Origin: Roseihalotalea indica
GTDB taxonomy: Bacteria > Bacteroidota > Bacteroidia > Cytophagales > Cyclobacteriaceae
Direction of reading: 5' to 3'
DNA: 64,000 nucleotides
Assembly: GCF_022458895.1 (NCBI RefSeq)
Contig: NZ_JAINFL010000001.1
Span: 1,116,001-1,180,000 of the forward strand
The position numbers and the translations under genes are program-made. Positions 52,986 through 62,156 of this stretch are shown in pieces. Position 1 is the first letter of the stretch; each line of letters begins with the position of its first letter. The notes under the pieces were generated by a model. That model was not told the DNA's origin and did not search any database. It saw only the letters and a program-made list of their open reading frames with translations.

Positions 52986-54790
52986 TTCATAACAACCGCA
53001 AGTACGTTATTCGCCTCACTTTTATTCTGATCGCAGCGATCTACTTGATCAAGCTGTTTGCTATTCAGGTGATGAATGAAGACTACGAAGCTAAAGCAAA
53101 TAGTAATATCATTGACCGCGAAATCCGTTACCCTTTCCGCGGACTAATCTACGATCGTAATGGGAAACTGGTAGTATATAATGCGCCGGTGTATAATCTG
53201 GAGGTGATTCCCAAGGACGTTAAGCTGGAAGATACTCTGGCTTTTTGCAATGTATTTGGTATTACAAAAGAAGAATTCATAGAAAAAATAGATAAGGCTA
53301 AGAAATACTCTTATGTAAAACCTTCTATTTTCATTAAGCAGATTTCCAATACCACGTTTGCCACTGTACAGGATTACCTGGTAGATTTTCCTGGATTCCG
53401 CATTCAGCCACGAACCAACCGGGCATATACCTACCGCAATCTGGCTAATGCATTGGGGTATATTGGCGAGGTGAGCCCTTATAAATTGAAACAGGATACT
53501 GCTAACTTTTACCGGCAGGGTGATTATATCGGTATTCTGGGGATAGAATCAAAATATGAAGACCAGCTTCGTGGAAAGCGGGGAGTGAAGTACAAAATGG
53601 TGAATGTGCGAGGTGTCGAAAAAGGTTCTTATAAAGACGGTACGTTCGATACACTATCAATTCCTGGAGAGAACCTGCAAAGTACGATAGACATCACGTT
53701 GCAAGAGTACGCTGAAACGCTTATGACTGGCAAACGAGGAAGTATTGTAGCGTTAGAGCCTAAAACTGGTGAGATACTAACATTTGTCTCGGCTCCAACC
53801 TTTGACCCGAATTTGCTTTCAGGACGCAATTATGGTAAGAATTACGCTGAACTCGCATCGGATACTACCAAACCCTTATTTAATCGCCCTTTAATGGGGG
53901 CATTTCCTCCAGGTTCTATCTTTAAAACGGTGCAGGCGTTGATTGCATTACAGGAAGGCGTTATCACGCCGCAAACTCGTATCCGTTGTGATCGCCATAT
54001 TATTGCCTGCCACGGTCCCCACTCAAATGAAGATTTGCAGGGAGCTATCGAAGTATCTTGCAATCCTTATTTTCACAATGTTTATCGGCGATTGCTAAAT
54101 CAGGGTGCTTCGGATAATACATTTGTAGATACTGAAATTGGACTGGAAAAGTGGCGCAAGCATGTGATGAGCTTTGGTATGGGGCACCCTCTGGGAGTTG
54201 ATTTGCCTAATGAGCGGGGCGGCTATGTACCAGCTCCTTCCTTATATGATAAAATTTACGGAGACAACCGCTGGAAATTTTCTACTATTTACTCTAATGC
54301 CATTGGGCAGGGTGAATTGCAGATTGTACCACTACAAATGGCAAATCTGGCAGCAATTATTGCTAACCGGGGCTACTATATTACTCCCCATCTGATTAAG
54401 TCGATTGGTGAAGATGGACAACCATTGGCCGAATACCGAGAGAAGAACTACACAACCGTAGATGAAAAACATTTTGATGTGGTAGTAGACGCCATGTACG
54501 ATGTAGTAGAGCATGGTACAGGTTCGCATCGGGCTAAGCTAAAAGGCATTGAAGTCTGCGGCAAAACCGGAACTGTACAAAATTCGCAAGGAGAAGACCA
54601 CTCAGTATTTATCGCCTTTGCCCCCAAAGATGATCCGAAAATTGCCTTGGCAGTTTATGTGGAAAACGCAGGGCAGGGAGCCCGGGCCGCAGCGGGTATA
54701 TCTGGGTTACTCATTGAAAAATACCTGAAAGGCTGTACCGAACGGTCGCAAATAGAAGATTATATTTTGAAAGGGGATTTTATTTACTAG
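52982..54790 (+). CDS. mrdA: penicillin-binding protein 2, elongation transpeptidase
   Basis: Cross-links peptidoglycan in cell elongation. The 602-aa protein has an N-terminal membrane anchor (YVIRLTFILIAAIYLIKLFAIQV), the dimerisation domain with RYPFRGLIYDRNGKLVVYNAP, and the transpeptidase domain. Active-site Ser312 is in GSIFKT, the second motif is SCN in EVSCNPYF, and KTG is at 528-530 in CGKTGTVQN. All three penicillin-binding motifs are intact. It overlaps mreD by 4 bases and is followed 2 bases later by rodA. Confidence 0.96.
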   Translation: MIHNNRKYVIRLTFILIAAIYLIKLFAIQVMNEDYEAKANSNIIDREIRYPFRGLIYDRNGKLVVYNAPVYNLEVIPKDVKLEDTLAFCNVFGITKEEFIEKIDKAKKYSYVKPSIFIKQISNTTFATVQDYLVDFPGFRIQPRTNRAYTYRNLANALGYIGEVSPYKLKQDTANFYRQGDYIGILGIESKYEDQLRGKRGVKYKMVNVRGVEKGSYKDGTFDTLSIPGENLQSTIDITLQEYAETLMTGKRGSIVALEPKTGEILTFVSAPTFDPNLLSGRNYGKNYAELASDTTKPLFNRPLMGAFPPGSIFKTVQALIALQEGVITPQTRIRCDRHIIACHGPHSNEDLQGAIEVSCNPYFHNVYRRLLNQGASDNTFVDTEIGLEKWRKHVMSFGMGHPLGVDLPNERGGYVPAPSLYDKIYGDNRWKFSTIYSNAIGQGELQIVPLQMANLAAIIANRGYYITPHLIKSIGEDGQPLAEYREKNYTTVDEKHFDVVVDAMYDVVEHGTGSHRAKLKGIEVCGKTGTVQNSQGEDHSVFIAFAPKDDPKIALAVYVENAGQGARAAAGISGLLIEKYLKGCTERSQIEDYILKGDFIY

Positions 54791-54792
54791 AT

Positions 54793-56061
54793 GTGAGAGA
54801 TAATAACCGACTAATCAATCGACTAGACTGGGGAACCATTATCCTGTATTTCCTCCTCGTATCGTTAGGGTGGTTAAACATCTTTGCGGTTGTTTATGAT
54901 ATGCAGGCCGATCAAAGCATTTTTGATATTTCCCTCCGATCAGGGAAACAGTTGATTTGGATTTGTGCTGCGGCTATTCTCATTACCACCATTATGCTGG
55001 TGGATTTCCGATTTTATGATTCCTTCGCGTATTTTTTTTACGGCGGAATTGTTCTCATTCTAATCTTTGTACTGCTTTTTGGCCGAGAAGTGGCCGGTTC
55101 TAAATCCTGGTTTACCATTGGCTCTTTCCGAATGCAGCCTTCTGAGTTTGCCAAGTTTGCTACGGCTTTGGCTGTAGCCAAGTATTTAAGTCAGAACAAT
55201 CGAGTTTTTGATAACCTTAAATCTCAGATAACGCTATTTGCCATTATTGGCCTGCCTGCTATACTTATCATCCTTCAGGGTGATACCGGTACCGCTATGG
55301 TTTATGCAGCGTTCGTACTCGTTTTTTACCGGGAAGGTTTTTCTCCCCTTCTTTTAGGCATTGGCATTGCTGCAGCTATTCTTTTTGTGTTAACCTTATT
55401 CATTGATCAGCTTTATCTGATTATCGCGGTTGTGGTTACAGCCTTTTTGCTTATTGGTATTAACTCAAAGAAAACAAAACGGATTATTACCATATCCGTA
55501 GCTGCCGCTGCGGTAATTAGCTTGGTAGTAAGTGTGGATTTTTTGATTAATGATGTGCTTAAGCCCCACCAGCAAAACCGTATTAAAGCCTTAATCAACC
55601 CTGATGGAGATCCACTGGGATATGGATGGAACGTAACGCAATCTAAAATTGCTATTGGTTCGGGCGGTATGTGGGGCAAAGGGTTTTTGCAAGGCACCCA
55701 AACTAAGTTTGATTTTGTGCCTGAGCAGAGCACCGACTTTATTTTCTGTACAATTGGTGAGGAGCATGGCTGGATAGGCAGTACCCTGCTAATTGTACTG
55801 TTTATTTTGTTGCTGATGCGGGTAACGGCCATTGCCGAACGGCAGAAGTCTACCTTTGCTCGCGTTTATGGCTATAGCGTGGCCGCCATTCTGTTCTTTC
55901 ACTTTGCAGTTAATATTGGAATGACCATCGGACTGTTCCCGGTTATTGGAATTCCTTTGCCTTTCTTTAGTTACGGGGGTTCTTCTCTTTGGGCATTCAC
56001 CATCCTTCTTTTCATCCTTCTGAAACTGGATGCTCACCGTATGCAAATCCTAACAAGGTGA
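54793..56061 (+). CDS. rodA: peptidoglycan glycosyltransferase RodA
   Basis: SEDS-family polymerase working with PBP2. The 422-aa protein starts at a GTG (54793); no in-frame ATG is nearer. It has about ten membrane segments, with VAGSKSWFTIGSFRMQPSEFAK, LQGDTGTAMVYAAFVLVFYREG, the conserved DFIFCTIGEEHGWIGS and the C-terminal GIPLPFFSYGGSSLWAF. The loop before DFIFCTIGEEHGW carries the catalytic acidic residue in related proteins. Last gene of the rod operon. Confidence 0.96.
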   Translation: MRDNNRLINRLDWGTIILYFLLVSLGWLNIFAVVYDMQADQSIFDISLRSGKQLIWICAAAILITTIMLVDFRFYDSFAYFFYGGIVLILIFVLLFGREVAGSKSWFTIGSFRMQPSEFAKFATALAVAKYLSQNNRVFDNLKSQITLFAIIGLPAILIILQGDTGTAMVYAAFVLVFYREGFSPLLLGIGIAAAILFVLTLFIDQLYLIIAVVVTAFLLIGINSKKTKRIITISVAAAAVISLVVSVDFLINDVLKPHQQNRIKALINPDGDPLGYGWNVTQSKIAIGSGGMWGKGFLQGTQTKFDFVPEQSTDFIFCTIGEEHGWIGSTLLIVLFILLLMRVTAIAERQKSTFARVYGYSVAAILFFHFAVNIGMTIGLFPVIGIPLPFFSYGGSSLWAFTILLFILLKLDAHRMQILTR

Positions 56062-56093
56062 GAATGAATGAGTGATGGTTGATGCCCAATGAT
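56062..56093. repeat. weak octamer-periodic stretch after rodA
   Basis: GAATGAAT, GAGTGATG, GTTGATGC and CCAATGAT follow the rodA stop in 8-base register. Similarity between units is low. It resembles, but less clearly, the octamer arrays before hisA and kbl. Confidence 0.35.
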
Positions 56094-56142
56094 TAGCAAT
56101 AATTTTATTTATAGATCATTAACGCATTAATCATTATAGAGC

Positions 56143-57192
56143 TTAGTTATATCGCTTTGATACAATCTCAAGCAATTCAACAACCTCTTCCGAGTCCATC
56201 TTCCAACGATATTTCTGGGCATATTCGTGACGCAGAAAGTTAAAAGCTTCTACATAGGTCTGCCGTTGGTCTAGCTCAGAAATTGCCTGCTGATATTCCT
56301 GCGGGTTGTTATTAAATAGCTCCCGAATAAACATATAGCGCTGATTCACCCCAATATGCTCGCGAATACTGGCAATCTTATGCTTTTTCTGGATATCAGA
56401 AAGCGTAGTAGAAGCCGGGCTTTTCTCGCTCAGGTAATCATTTAAGGTTCTAAGCGAAGGGGCCGCTTGTTCTTTTTCTTCGTCATCATCCACTTCCGCT
56501 CTTTCAATTATTTCTGGCGCAGAAGCAGTTTCTTCCTGGGTTGTTTCCTGAGCAGAGGTAGAAACATACAATTGATCAGCAGAAACGGAGAGCACTTCAG
56601 AGAACATATCCAGATAAGACTGAACGTCTTCCGGTATTTCAGAAGAACTTTCATGAGCTTTGCGTAGTAGTTCCAGTGCTCGAGAGCGTTCCACAGCAAA
56701 AGAAGATTCCTGTTTAAAGCGTTCCGCGAAAGCTTCTAACAAGGCGCGGTTAATTTTTACATACTTTAGCCAGGTAATCAGGTCTTCTTCTCGAATATGA
56801 TTAGCCGGGAACTGCGCCAGTTGCTGATGTAGATATTCATAAGGGGCGCATATAAGTTGTAAAGTATCGTTTACAGCAGTTTTTACCAGCGGTTGTAAAT
56901 GCTCTTGATCTACCGAAATATGTTGCGAAAGCGTATTGATAAAATCATTCAGTGCCTGTTGCACATCCTCAGTTTCATAATCAAAATAAGGACTGCGGAG
57001 CTTGTTGATTTCCACCTGCCATTGATCAAACAGAGCTTTGATCACAAAAAGGTTTACTTGTCTTACTGGTGTAAGCTCTAAAATAGTGCGCCCATCGAGT
57101 TTATTATGCTGTTCGTAGGCAGATGCCAGCACTCGTTCGGTAAATTGTTCGCTGTATTGTTCTGTTACCTGTTGATTAAGTTTGCTCTCCAT
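56143..57192 (-). CDS. conserved-looking hypothetical protein of Bacteroidota type
   Basis: About 349 aa from the ATG at 57192 (an ATG four codons upstream is possible). No named family recognised. The N-terminal 200 residues are helical (QYSEQFTERVLASAYEQHNKLDGRTILELTPVRQVNLFVIKALFDQW). A low-complexity acidic linker follows (about 215-255). The C-terminal 80 residues (HIGVNQRYMFIRELFNNNPQEYQQAISELDQRQTYVEAFNFLRHEYAQKYRWKMDSEEVVELLEIV) form a helical module that I have the impression of having seen at the C-terminus of other Bacteroidota proteins. Divergent from tdk. Confidence 0.75.
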   Translation of the reverse strand: MESKLNQQVTEQYSEQFTERVLASAYEQHNKLDGRTILELTPVRQVNLFVIKALFDQWQVEINKLRSPYFDYETEDVQQALNDFINTLSQHISVDQEHLQPLVKTAVNDTLQLICAPYEYLHQQLAQFPANHIREEDLITWLKYVKINRALLEAFAERFKQESSFAVERSRALELLRKAHESSSEIPEDVQSYLDMFSEVLSVSADQLYVSTSAQETTQEETASAPEIIERAEVDDDEEKEQAAPSLRTLNDYLSEKSPASTTLSDIQKKHKIASIREHIGVNQRYMFIRELFNNNPQEYQQAISELDQRQTYVEAFNFLRHEYAQKYRWKMDSEEVVELLEIVSKRYN

Positions 57193-57301
57193 GCGGTAAT
57201 TCATTTCTTTTGCAGAGTTCCAAAGAATGTACTACATTTTCATTAATACAATACGTTTCTTTAGTATTTAGTTACAAAGAAAACAGCAAAGATCGGGCTA
57301 T

Positions 57302-57931
57302 ATGTTTACAGAACCACAAGTAGGAGGCTTTCCGGTGGGCAAACCCTACACCGGGTGGATTGAAGTGATCTGCGGATGCATGTTTTCCGGAAAGACTGAA
57401 GAACTGATCCGTCGGTTGAACCGAGCCCTTATTGCCAAGCAGCCCGTGGGTATTTTCAAACCAAAGCTGGATAACCGCTACCATGATGACAACGTGGTGT
57501 CGCATGATCAAACCAGTATTCATTCTACCAGTGTAGAACATCCCCAAGACATTCTTCAGTTAGCTGGCGACTGCCAGGTAGTGGGGATTGATGAAGCCCA
57601 ATTCTTTGATCATACGATTGTGGATATCTGCAATGAACTGGCTAACCGAGGCAAACGAGTGATTGTAGCCGGGCTTGATATGGATTACGAGGGCAAACCA
57701 TTCGGTGCGATGCCTTACCTGTTGGCCATCGCTGAATATGTCACTAAAACGCACGCTATTTGTGCCGTATCAGGTACTCCAGCTTCCTTCTCTTACCGCC
57801 TGCATAACTCAGAAGATCAGATACACGTAGGGGCTCGCGATCAGTACGAAGCCCGCAACCGTTACCACTTTTATAAGGGACAGCAAAAAAAGTCCCTGCC
57901 TCAAAACGAAGAAGATTCTTCTTCCCGTTAA
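57302..57931 (+). CDS. tdk: thymidine kinase with a degenerate zinc site
   Basis: Salvage kinase phosphorylating thymidine. The 209-aa protein has the P-loop EVICGCMFSGKTEELIRR (about residues 20-37), GIDEAQFFD and the lasso-type C-terminal domain. In type II thymidine kinases four cysteines bind zinc. Here only the first (HAIC) remains; the second is Ser (AVSGTPASF) and the last pair is Asn/His (EARNRYHF). Zinc binding by the usual scheme is therefore unlikely. It is followed 6 bases later by porZ. Confidence 0.9.
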   Translation: MFTEPQVGGFPVGKPYTGWIEVICGCMFSGKTEELIRRLNRALIAKQPVGIFKPKLDNRYHDDNVVSHDQTSIHSTSVEHPQDILQLAGDCQVVGIDEAQFFDHTIVDICNELANRGKRVIVAGLDMDYEGKPFGAMPYLLAIAEYVTKTHAICAVSGTPASFSYRLHNSEDQIHVGARDQYEARNRYHFYKGQQKKSLPQNEEDSSSR

Positions 57932-57937
57932 GTCAGT

Positions 57938-60175
57938 ATGCGTGGATTACAGCATTGGTTAGGAGTATTCATCATCATACTAGGGGGAAATCTTTCGCTT
58001 TGGGCGCAATCGGATATTCCTATTGAGGCCTGGCGAACCCATTTCTCTTATCAGGATAGCCGGCTCATAGTAACGACCCCGGAGAGAGTCTATGTAGCCT
58101 CTGAACATGGCTTGTTCTATCTTACTAAATCGGATAACTCATTGCAGGTACTCTCTAAAAGTGATGGACTGACAGACATTGAAGTAACCGCGATGTATTT
58201 TGATGAGGCTTCGGGAAATCTGGTGCTGGCATACCAGAGTGGAGTAGTCGATTTAGTGACTGAGAAAGGAGTATTTCCCTTAACACTCATTCGTGATGAA
58301 GCAGATGAACCGGAGATTATCTACGATATTGCCGTGCAAGAGAGTACAGTTTATCTGGCCACCACTGCCGGAGTGCGGGTATTAACCATAGATCTTGAGC
58401 AGGAAGAGCCCCTGCAAATTCGGGAGTCTTATACTCGATTGAGTGAAACAGGAGACCCACTGGTTATTTATCAGATAGAAATGCTGGGTGATAGTTTGTT
58501 TCTGGCGACTGAAGAAGGAGTGCTGGCCAATACCTTAGACCCAGCCGTTAATCAGCAGGATTATAACACCTGGCAACGGTTTCTGATAGATGGTGGCCTT
58601 TCTTCCGACCCGGTTTTTCACCTTACCAGTTGGAACGGGAACGTATATGCAGCTCTCAATCAACAAGGAGTGTATCGTTTTCATGAAGGGCAATGGCAAC
58701 TCACCGCCTTTACAACGGAGGGGGTATTCAGTGGACTTCAGTCTTCTTCAGAAGGGGTATTGATTATAGTCGATGGTAGAGTTTTCCGATTAGAGGCTTC
58801 GGGTAGCGTTGTTTCCTTAGAGAATGAAGCCATCAGCGCAGCGCAGGATGCAGCCCAGGAAGGAGCAACTTTGTGGGTAGCTGACCAGCAGCAAGGATTA
58901 ATCCGCCTGGAAAATGGACAGGTAGAGCGTTTTTTACCCAATGGCCCGGCTTCTGATGCTATTCAAAAACTACGGTATCTTAATGGAAAAATAGTGGCCC
59001 TCCAGGCCAGTACCCCAGGGCAGTTTTACACGTTTACCGATGGGCAGTGGCAAAACTTTACGCAGTTACCGGCTAGCTCCCGGCTAATGGATGCGGCTTA
59101 CTCTGCTAATACGCAGCAGTATTATTTTGCCACTTTTGGTGAAGGTATTCTGCAATGGGATGGTCAGGAAGAATTTTCTTCACTAACCCAGCAAAGCAGC
59201 GGAGGTAATCTACCTAATAATCAGGCGACTGCCCTGGCAGCGAATAATGAATTTCTTTGGATCGCTAACTACAATACCCCGGCATCATTGCAGAGACTAG
59301 ACCTACAAAACGATACCTGGCAGTCGGTAACATTCAGTCAGCCGCAGGCAATGTATCCGCGCCAGCTTACAGTGGATTTTCGCAATCAGGTCTGGATGTT
59401 AGTAGGAAACAGCGATGTAAACCAACCCGGGACTGACCTGTTTGTTTTCTCGCCCACTACTGAAGAAAAGGCATCGTTTAGAAGCAAAGTAAACCCTTCT
59501 GAGTTGCCAGGCAGCCAAATATCCGATGTAGCCCTCGACCTGGATGGGCAACTTTGGCTGGCCGGAAGCGAGGGAGTGGGGTATTTCCCTCTTCCCGAAT
59601 TGGTCTTTGAGGAACGTCCTCTGCCTCAAAGACCGGTGTTCGAACGTCAATTTTTATTACTGGGAGTGAATATCACCGCAGTGGCGGTGGATGGTGGCAA
59701 CCGCAAATGGATTGGAACTAACGATGGCCTGTGGCTTTTTTCGGATACGGCTGAAGAACTGTTTTATCAGTTTACCACGGAAAACAGCCCATTAATCTCC
59801 AATGTCATAGTGGATGTTGCCGTGAATGACCAGAGCGGAGAGGTGTTCGTGGCTACGGATAAGGGCGTGGTTTCCTTTCGAAGCACTTCGACGCAGGGAA
59901 GCGTTACTCACCAATCAGTAAAGATATTTCCGAACCCGGTGCGCCAAAGTTTTGATGGCTTGGTAGGTATAGAAGGATTGGTCAATCAGGCTACTGTGAA
60001 AATCACTACAGTTTCCGGAGTGTTGGTGCAGGAACTACAGGCTGAAGGCGGCACTGCCACCTGGAATGTAAAAGCATATACCGGAGAAACCGTACAACCG
60101 GGAGTCTATCTCGTCTTCAGTGCCTCGCCGGATGGCACCGAAACTTTTGTTGGAAAAATAGCGGTGGTGCCTTAA
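57938..60175 (+). CDS. porZ: PorZ-like beta-propeller protein of the type IX secretion system
   Basis: A 745-aa exported protein (signal peptide MRGLQHWLGVFIIILGGNLSLWAQ). The first part matches the two-bladed-propeller protein PorZ: IPIEAWRTHFSYQDSRLIVTTPERVYVASEHGLFYLTKSDNSLQVLSKSDGLTDIEVTAMYFD. Many Lxx-W-G/T-Dgl propeller repeats follow (for example VDGGNRKWIGTNDGLWLFS). The last 80 residues (VKIFPNPVRQSFDGLV to FVGKIAVVP) form a type A sorting-like domain. PorZ helps attach type IX cargo to the surface lipopolysaccharide. It is upstream of recO. Confidence 0.88.
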   Translation: MRGLQHWLGVFIIILGGNLSLWAQSDIPIEAWRTHFSYQDSRLIVTTPERVYVASEHGLFYLTKSDNSLQVLSKSDGLTDIEVTAMYFDEASGNLVLAYQSGVVDLVTEKGVFPLTLIRDEADEPEIIYDIAVQESTVYLATTAGVRVLTIDLEQEEPLQIRESYTRLSETGDPLVIYQIEMLGDSLFLATEEGVLANTLDPAVNQQDYNTWQRFLIDGGLSSDPVFHLTSWNGNVYAALNQQGVYRFHEGQWQLTAFTTEGVFSGLQSSSEGVLIIVDGRVFRLEASGSVVSLENEAISAAQDAAQEGATLWVADQQQGLIRLENGQVERFLPNGPASDAIQKLRYLNGKIVALQASTPGQFYTFTDGQWQNFTQLPASSRLMDAAYSANTQQYYFATFGEGILQWDGQEEFSSLTQQSSGGNLPNNQATALAANNEFLWIANYNTPASLQRLDLQNDTWQSVTFSQPQAMYPRQLTVDFRNQVWMLVGNSDVNQPGTDLFVFSPTTEEKASFRSKVNPSELPGSQISDVALDLDGQLWLAGSEGVGYFPLPELVFEERPLPQRPVFERQFLLLGVNITAVAVDGGNRKWIGTNDGLWLFSDTAEELFYQFTTENSPLISNVIVDVAVNDQSGEVFVATDKGVVSFRSTSTQGSVTHQSVKIFPNPVRQSFDGLVGIEGLVNQATVKITTVSGVLVQELQAEGGTATWNVKAYTGETVQPGVYLVFSASPDGTETFVGKIAVVP

Positions 60176-60255
60176 GGGTAATGGTATAGCAAGCCAAAAG
60201 GTAGAGCTATGTTGATCAGTATACTGTAGAAAATATTGTTATTTACCTATTGATC

Positions 60256-60335
60256 TTGCCCTTGCGAAGGATAGCCTGAAGTAATATCCTTCACATGAAG
60301 GAGATAGCTTCGTCACTTCGTTTCTCGCAAGGACG
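60256..60335. repeat. palindromic interspersed repeat (degraded)
   Basis: In the 318-base gap before recO, CCTTGCGA (60260-60267) and TCGCAAGG (60325-60332) pair. Inside them, GAAGGATA and TATCCTTC pair again. The minus strand reads GTCCTTGCGAGAAACGAAG and then GACGAAGC, close to a GTCATTGCGAG-type palindromic unit that I recall from many bacterial genomes. A second degenerate copy is at 62007. No gene is seen in the rest of this gap. Confidence 0.55.
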
Positions 60336-60493
60336 TTGGAGAGTGTCTGTAATCGTACTTTACACGATAATAAGTGATATCAAGTGAAGAATCTGATAGT
60401 CTGTTTTTTTGGTAGAAATGTTGTGGAGAGAAATATCTTCTGAACCCAACGGTGGGCATTTAAGTTAAAAGAAAAGCTTAGTTAGGCGGCAGC

Positions 60494-61189
60494 ATGCTAC
60501 ACAAAACCAAGGGTATTGTTCTGAATTTTATTAAGTACCGGGAGACCTCCATCGTTACGCGGATTTATACCGAAGACTTTGGCTTGCAATCGTATATTGT
60601 GAATGGAGTGCGGGGCAGCAATAAAAAGAGTAAAAGCAAGATATCTTTTTTTCAACCTCTCACGGTGCTCGAGCTGGTCGTGTACTATAAAAAGAACGCC
60701 GGACTTAATCGCATTTCTGAAATTAAGTGCCCCGAACCCTACCAAACCATTCCCTACGACTTCCGCAAGTCCAGCATTGCCATGTTTATTACCGAGGTGC
60801 TAAACAAGTGCCTGAAGGAAGAAGAAAGCAATATTCCGCAGTTTGAGTTCCTGCATTATTCGCTGCAAATGTTCGATCATCTGGAGAGTCACTACGAAAA
60901 CTTCCATCTGCAACTGATGCTGAAGCTGAGTCGTTACCTGGGTTTTGCCCCGGAATCAGCCGACGATGTGTTTGATGAGGTGTATGAGTATGTAGGAAAA
61001 CCGACAATTCATGATGAAGACCGGCAGGTGCTCAACCTATTACTGCAAAACCCTTATACCAGTCCGGTGAAAACCAACAATGCTACCCGCCGCCTGTTGT
61101 TGGACGATCTGATTAAATATTACCAGATGCACGTAGGTGGTTTTGGCGAGTTAAAGTCATTGACCATTCTTCGGGAAGTGTTAGAGTAA
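60494..61189 (+). CDS. recO: DNA repair protein RecO
   Basis: Recombination mediator that helps RecA load on SSB-coated DNA. The 231-aa protein has the N-terminal OB-fold (LHKTKGIVLNFIKYRETSIVTRIYTEDFGLQSYIVNGVRG) and the helical C-terminal domain (FHLQLMLKLSRYLGFAPES). The C-terminal zinc-finger cysteines of some RecO proteins are absent, which is usual in this phylum. Complete; start supported by LHKTKGIVL, the typical family opening. Confidence 0.93.
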   Translation: MLHKTKGIVLNFIKYRETSIVTRIYTEDFGLQSYIVNGVRGSNKKSKSKISFFQPLTVLELVVYYKKNAGLNRISEIKCPEPYQTIPYDFRKSSIAMFITEVLNKCLKEEESNIPQFEFLHYSLQMFDHLESHYENFHLQLMLKLSRYLGFAPESADDVFDEVYEYVGKPTIHDEDRQVLNLLLQNPYTSPVKTNNATRRLLLDDLIKYYQMHVGGFGELKSLTILREVLE

Positions 61190-61487
61190 TCTTTTGCCCC
61201 CCTTTTCCAGTATCTTTTCTTAATGATCTTAATGCAGGTATGTTGTCGCTGAGGAAATGCTGTAAAGATTGTCCCAACTTCTTGCTAGTTCTCCTCTTAA
61301 CAATTCAAGGATCTATAATACCCCTTAACAGATTTGAAGGGAGCTATCAGGGCAGAAGCACATATTTTTTCTCCATTGTGATGACTAACTGTAGTATGTA
61401 CTAAAAACAAACAATCTACTATCTACAAAACGGTCAAAAAAAAACTACGGTGCGTTTGAGAAAAAGCTAAGGAGAAGTTGGAGAAAA

Positions 61488-61556
61488 ACTAGGAAGCTTT
61501 TTCGAAAAGCTAAGAAGCTTTTTGTCGAAAAGTAGGGAGCTTTTTCGATAGATTTT
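61488..61556. repeat. palindromic AGCTTTTTCGAAAAGCT-type repeats
   Basis: Within the 967-base gap after recO, three related units follow each other: GAAGCTTTTTCGAAAAGCTA, GAAGCTTTTTGTCGAAAAG and GGAGCTTTTTCGATAG. Each is close to a self-complementary sequence. An earlier GAGAAAAAGCTAAGGAG looks like a further decayed unit. No flanking gene is associated. Confidence 0.6.
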
Positions 61557-61582
61557 AGTACTTTTCTAAGCCAAATATAGTA

Positions 61583-61609
61583 AAAAAGCCGCATTGAATG
61601 TGGCTTTTG
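61583..61609. terminator. hairpin with T-tract downstream of recO
   Basis: AAAAGCCGCAT and ATGTGGCTTTT form an 11-bp stem with one G-T pair around a TGA loop, followed by T-rich sequence; the mirror side is A-rich. It lies 390 bases after recO, far for a recO terminator, and may belong to the repeats just upstream. Confidence 0.5.
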
Positions 61610-62006
61610 CTAGTTTACATCCAATGCGGCATTTCTATATCTTCAAGTTATCATAAATACTGGCTTTGTCCAACCGGCAATTTTCTTCAGTCCGTATGAT
61701 CTACCTGCCTTTTCCATATTTTTTTGCTTTTAGTATTATCTCACAAAAGAGAGCGAAGGATTTTACATATATCTTTGTACGTAGGCCCGAAAGCTCAGAC
61801 GGGCGGGTGTTAGCTTTGGGTAGAGAAATACTACAGACACGGTCAGGAAAGAAATGAACAAAGCAAGAGCACTTTATTTGAAATAATAGTCTTTACAAAA
61901 AATGCTACTATATCATAATGTTCAGTATGCCCTTATTTACAAAATAGCCTTCATTACATAGAACATAGCACTATTGCCTCAATTAAGTTATATAAAAAAA
62001 CGGAGC

Positions 62007-62085
62007 CATCATTGCGAATAGCATGCAATGTAATGAAGCAATCTCTCTATGGGTAGCCCGATTCGTTTCGCTCATCGAACTGACG
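62007..62085. repeat. second copy of the GTCATTGCGAG-type palindromic repeat (degraded)
   Basis: The stretch reads CATCATTGCGAATAGCATG, later GAAGCAATCTC, and ends GATTCGTTTCGCTCATCG then AACTGACG. The two ends are roughly complementary. It resembles the element at 60256-60335. Confidence 0.5.
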
Positions 62086-62156
62086 ATTTAATTGTTATTA
62101 AAGTATTTTATTGACCATGTAGTAGCAGTAATGCCAACAAAAACCATATATACGCT

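Larger units (their letters stand above)
61190..62156. other. 967-base gap between recO and VOC gene
   Basis: Holds the palindromic repeats, the hairpin and the degraded interspersed repeat listed separately. A 63-codon frame at 61666-61857 has a TTG start, no ribosome binding site and no family resemblance, so I do not call it. The sequence is AT-rich. No RNA gene was recognised. Confidence 0.4.

Noticed and set aside
61780..61850. Possible tRNA-like fold (GGCCCGAAAGCTCAG...)
   Set aside because: No acceptor stem pairing, no T-loop GTTCRA and no CCA; I could not build a cloverleaf.
61666..61857. 63-codon open frame after recO
   Set aside because: TTG start, no ribosome binding site, no family resemblance, and it lies among repeats.
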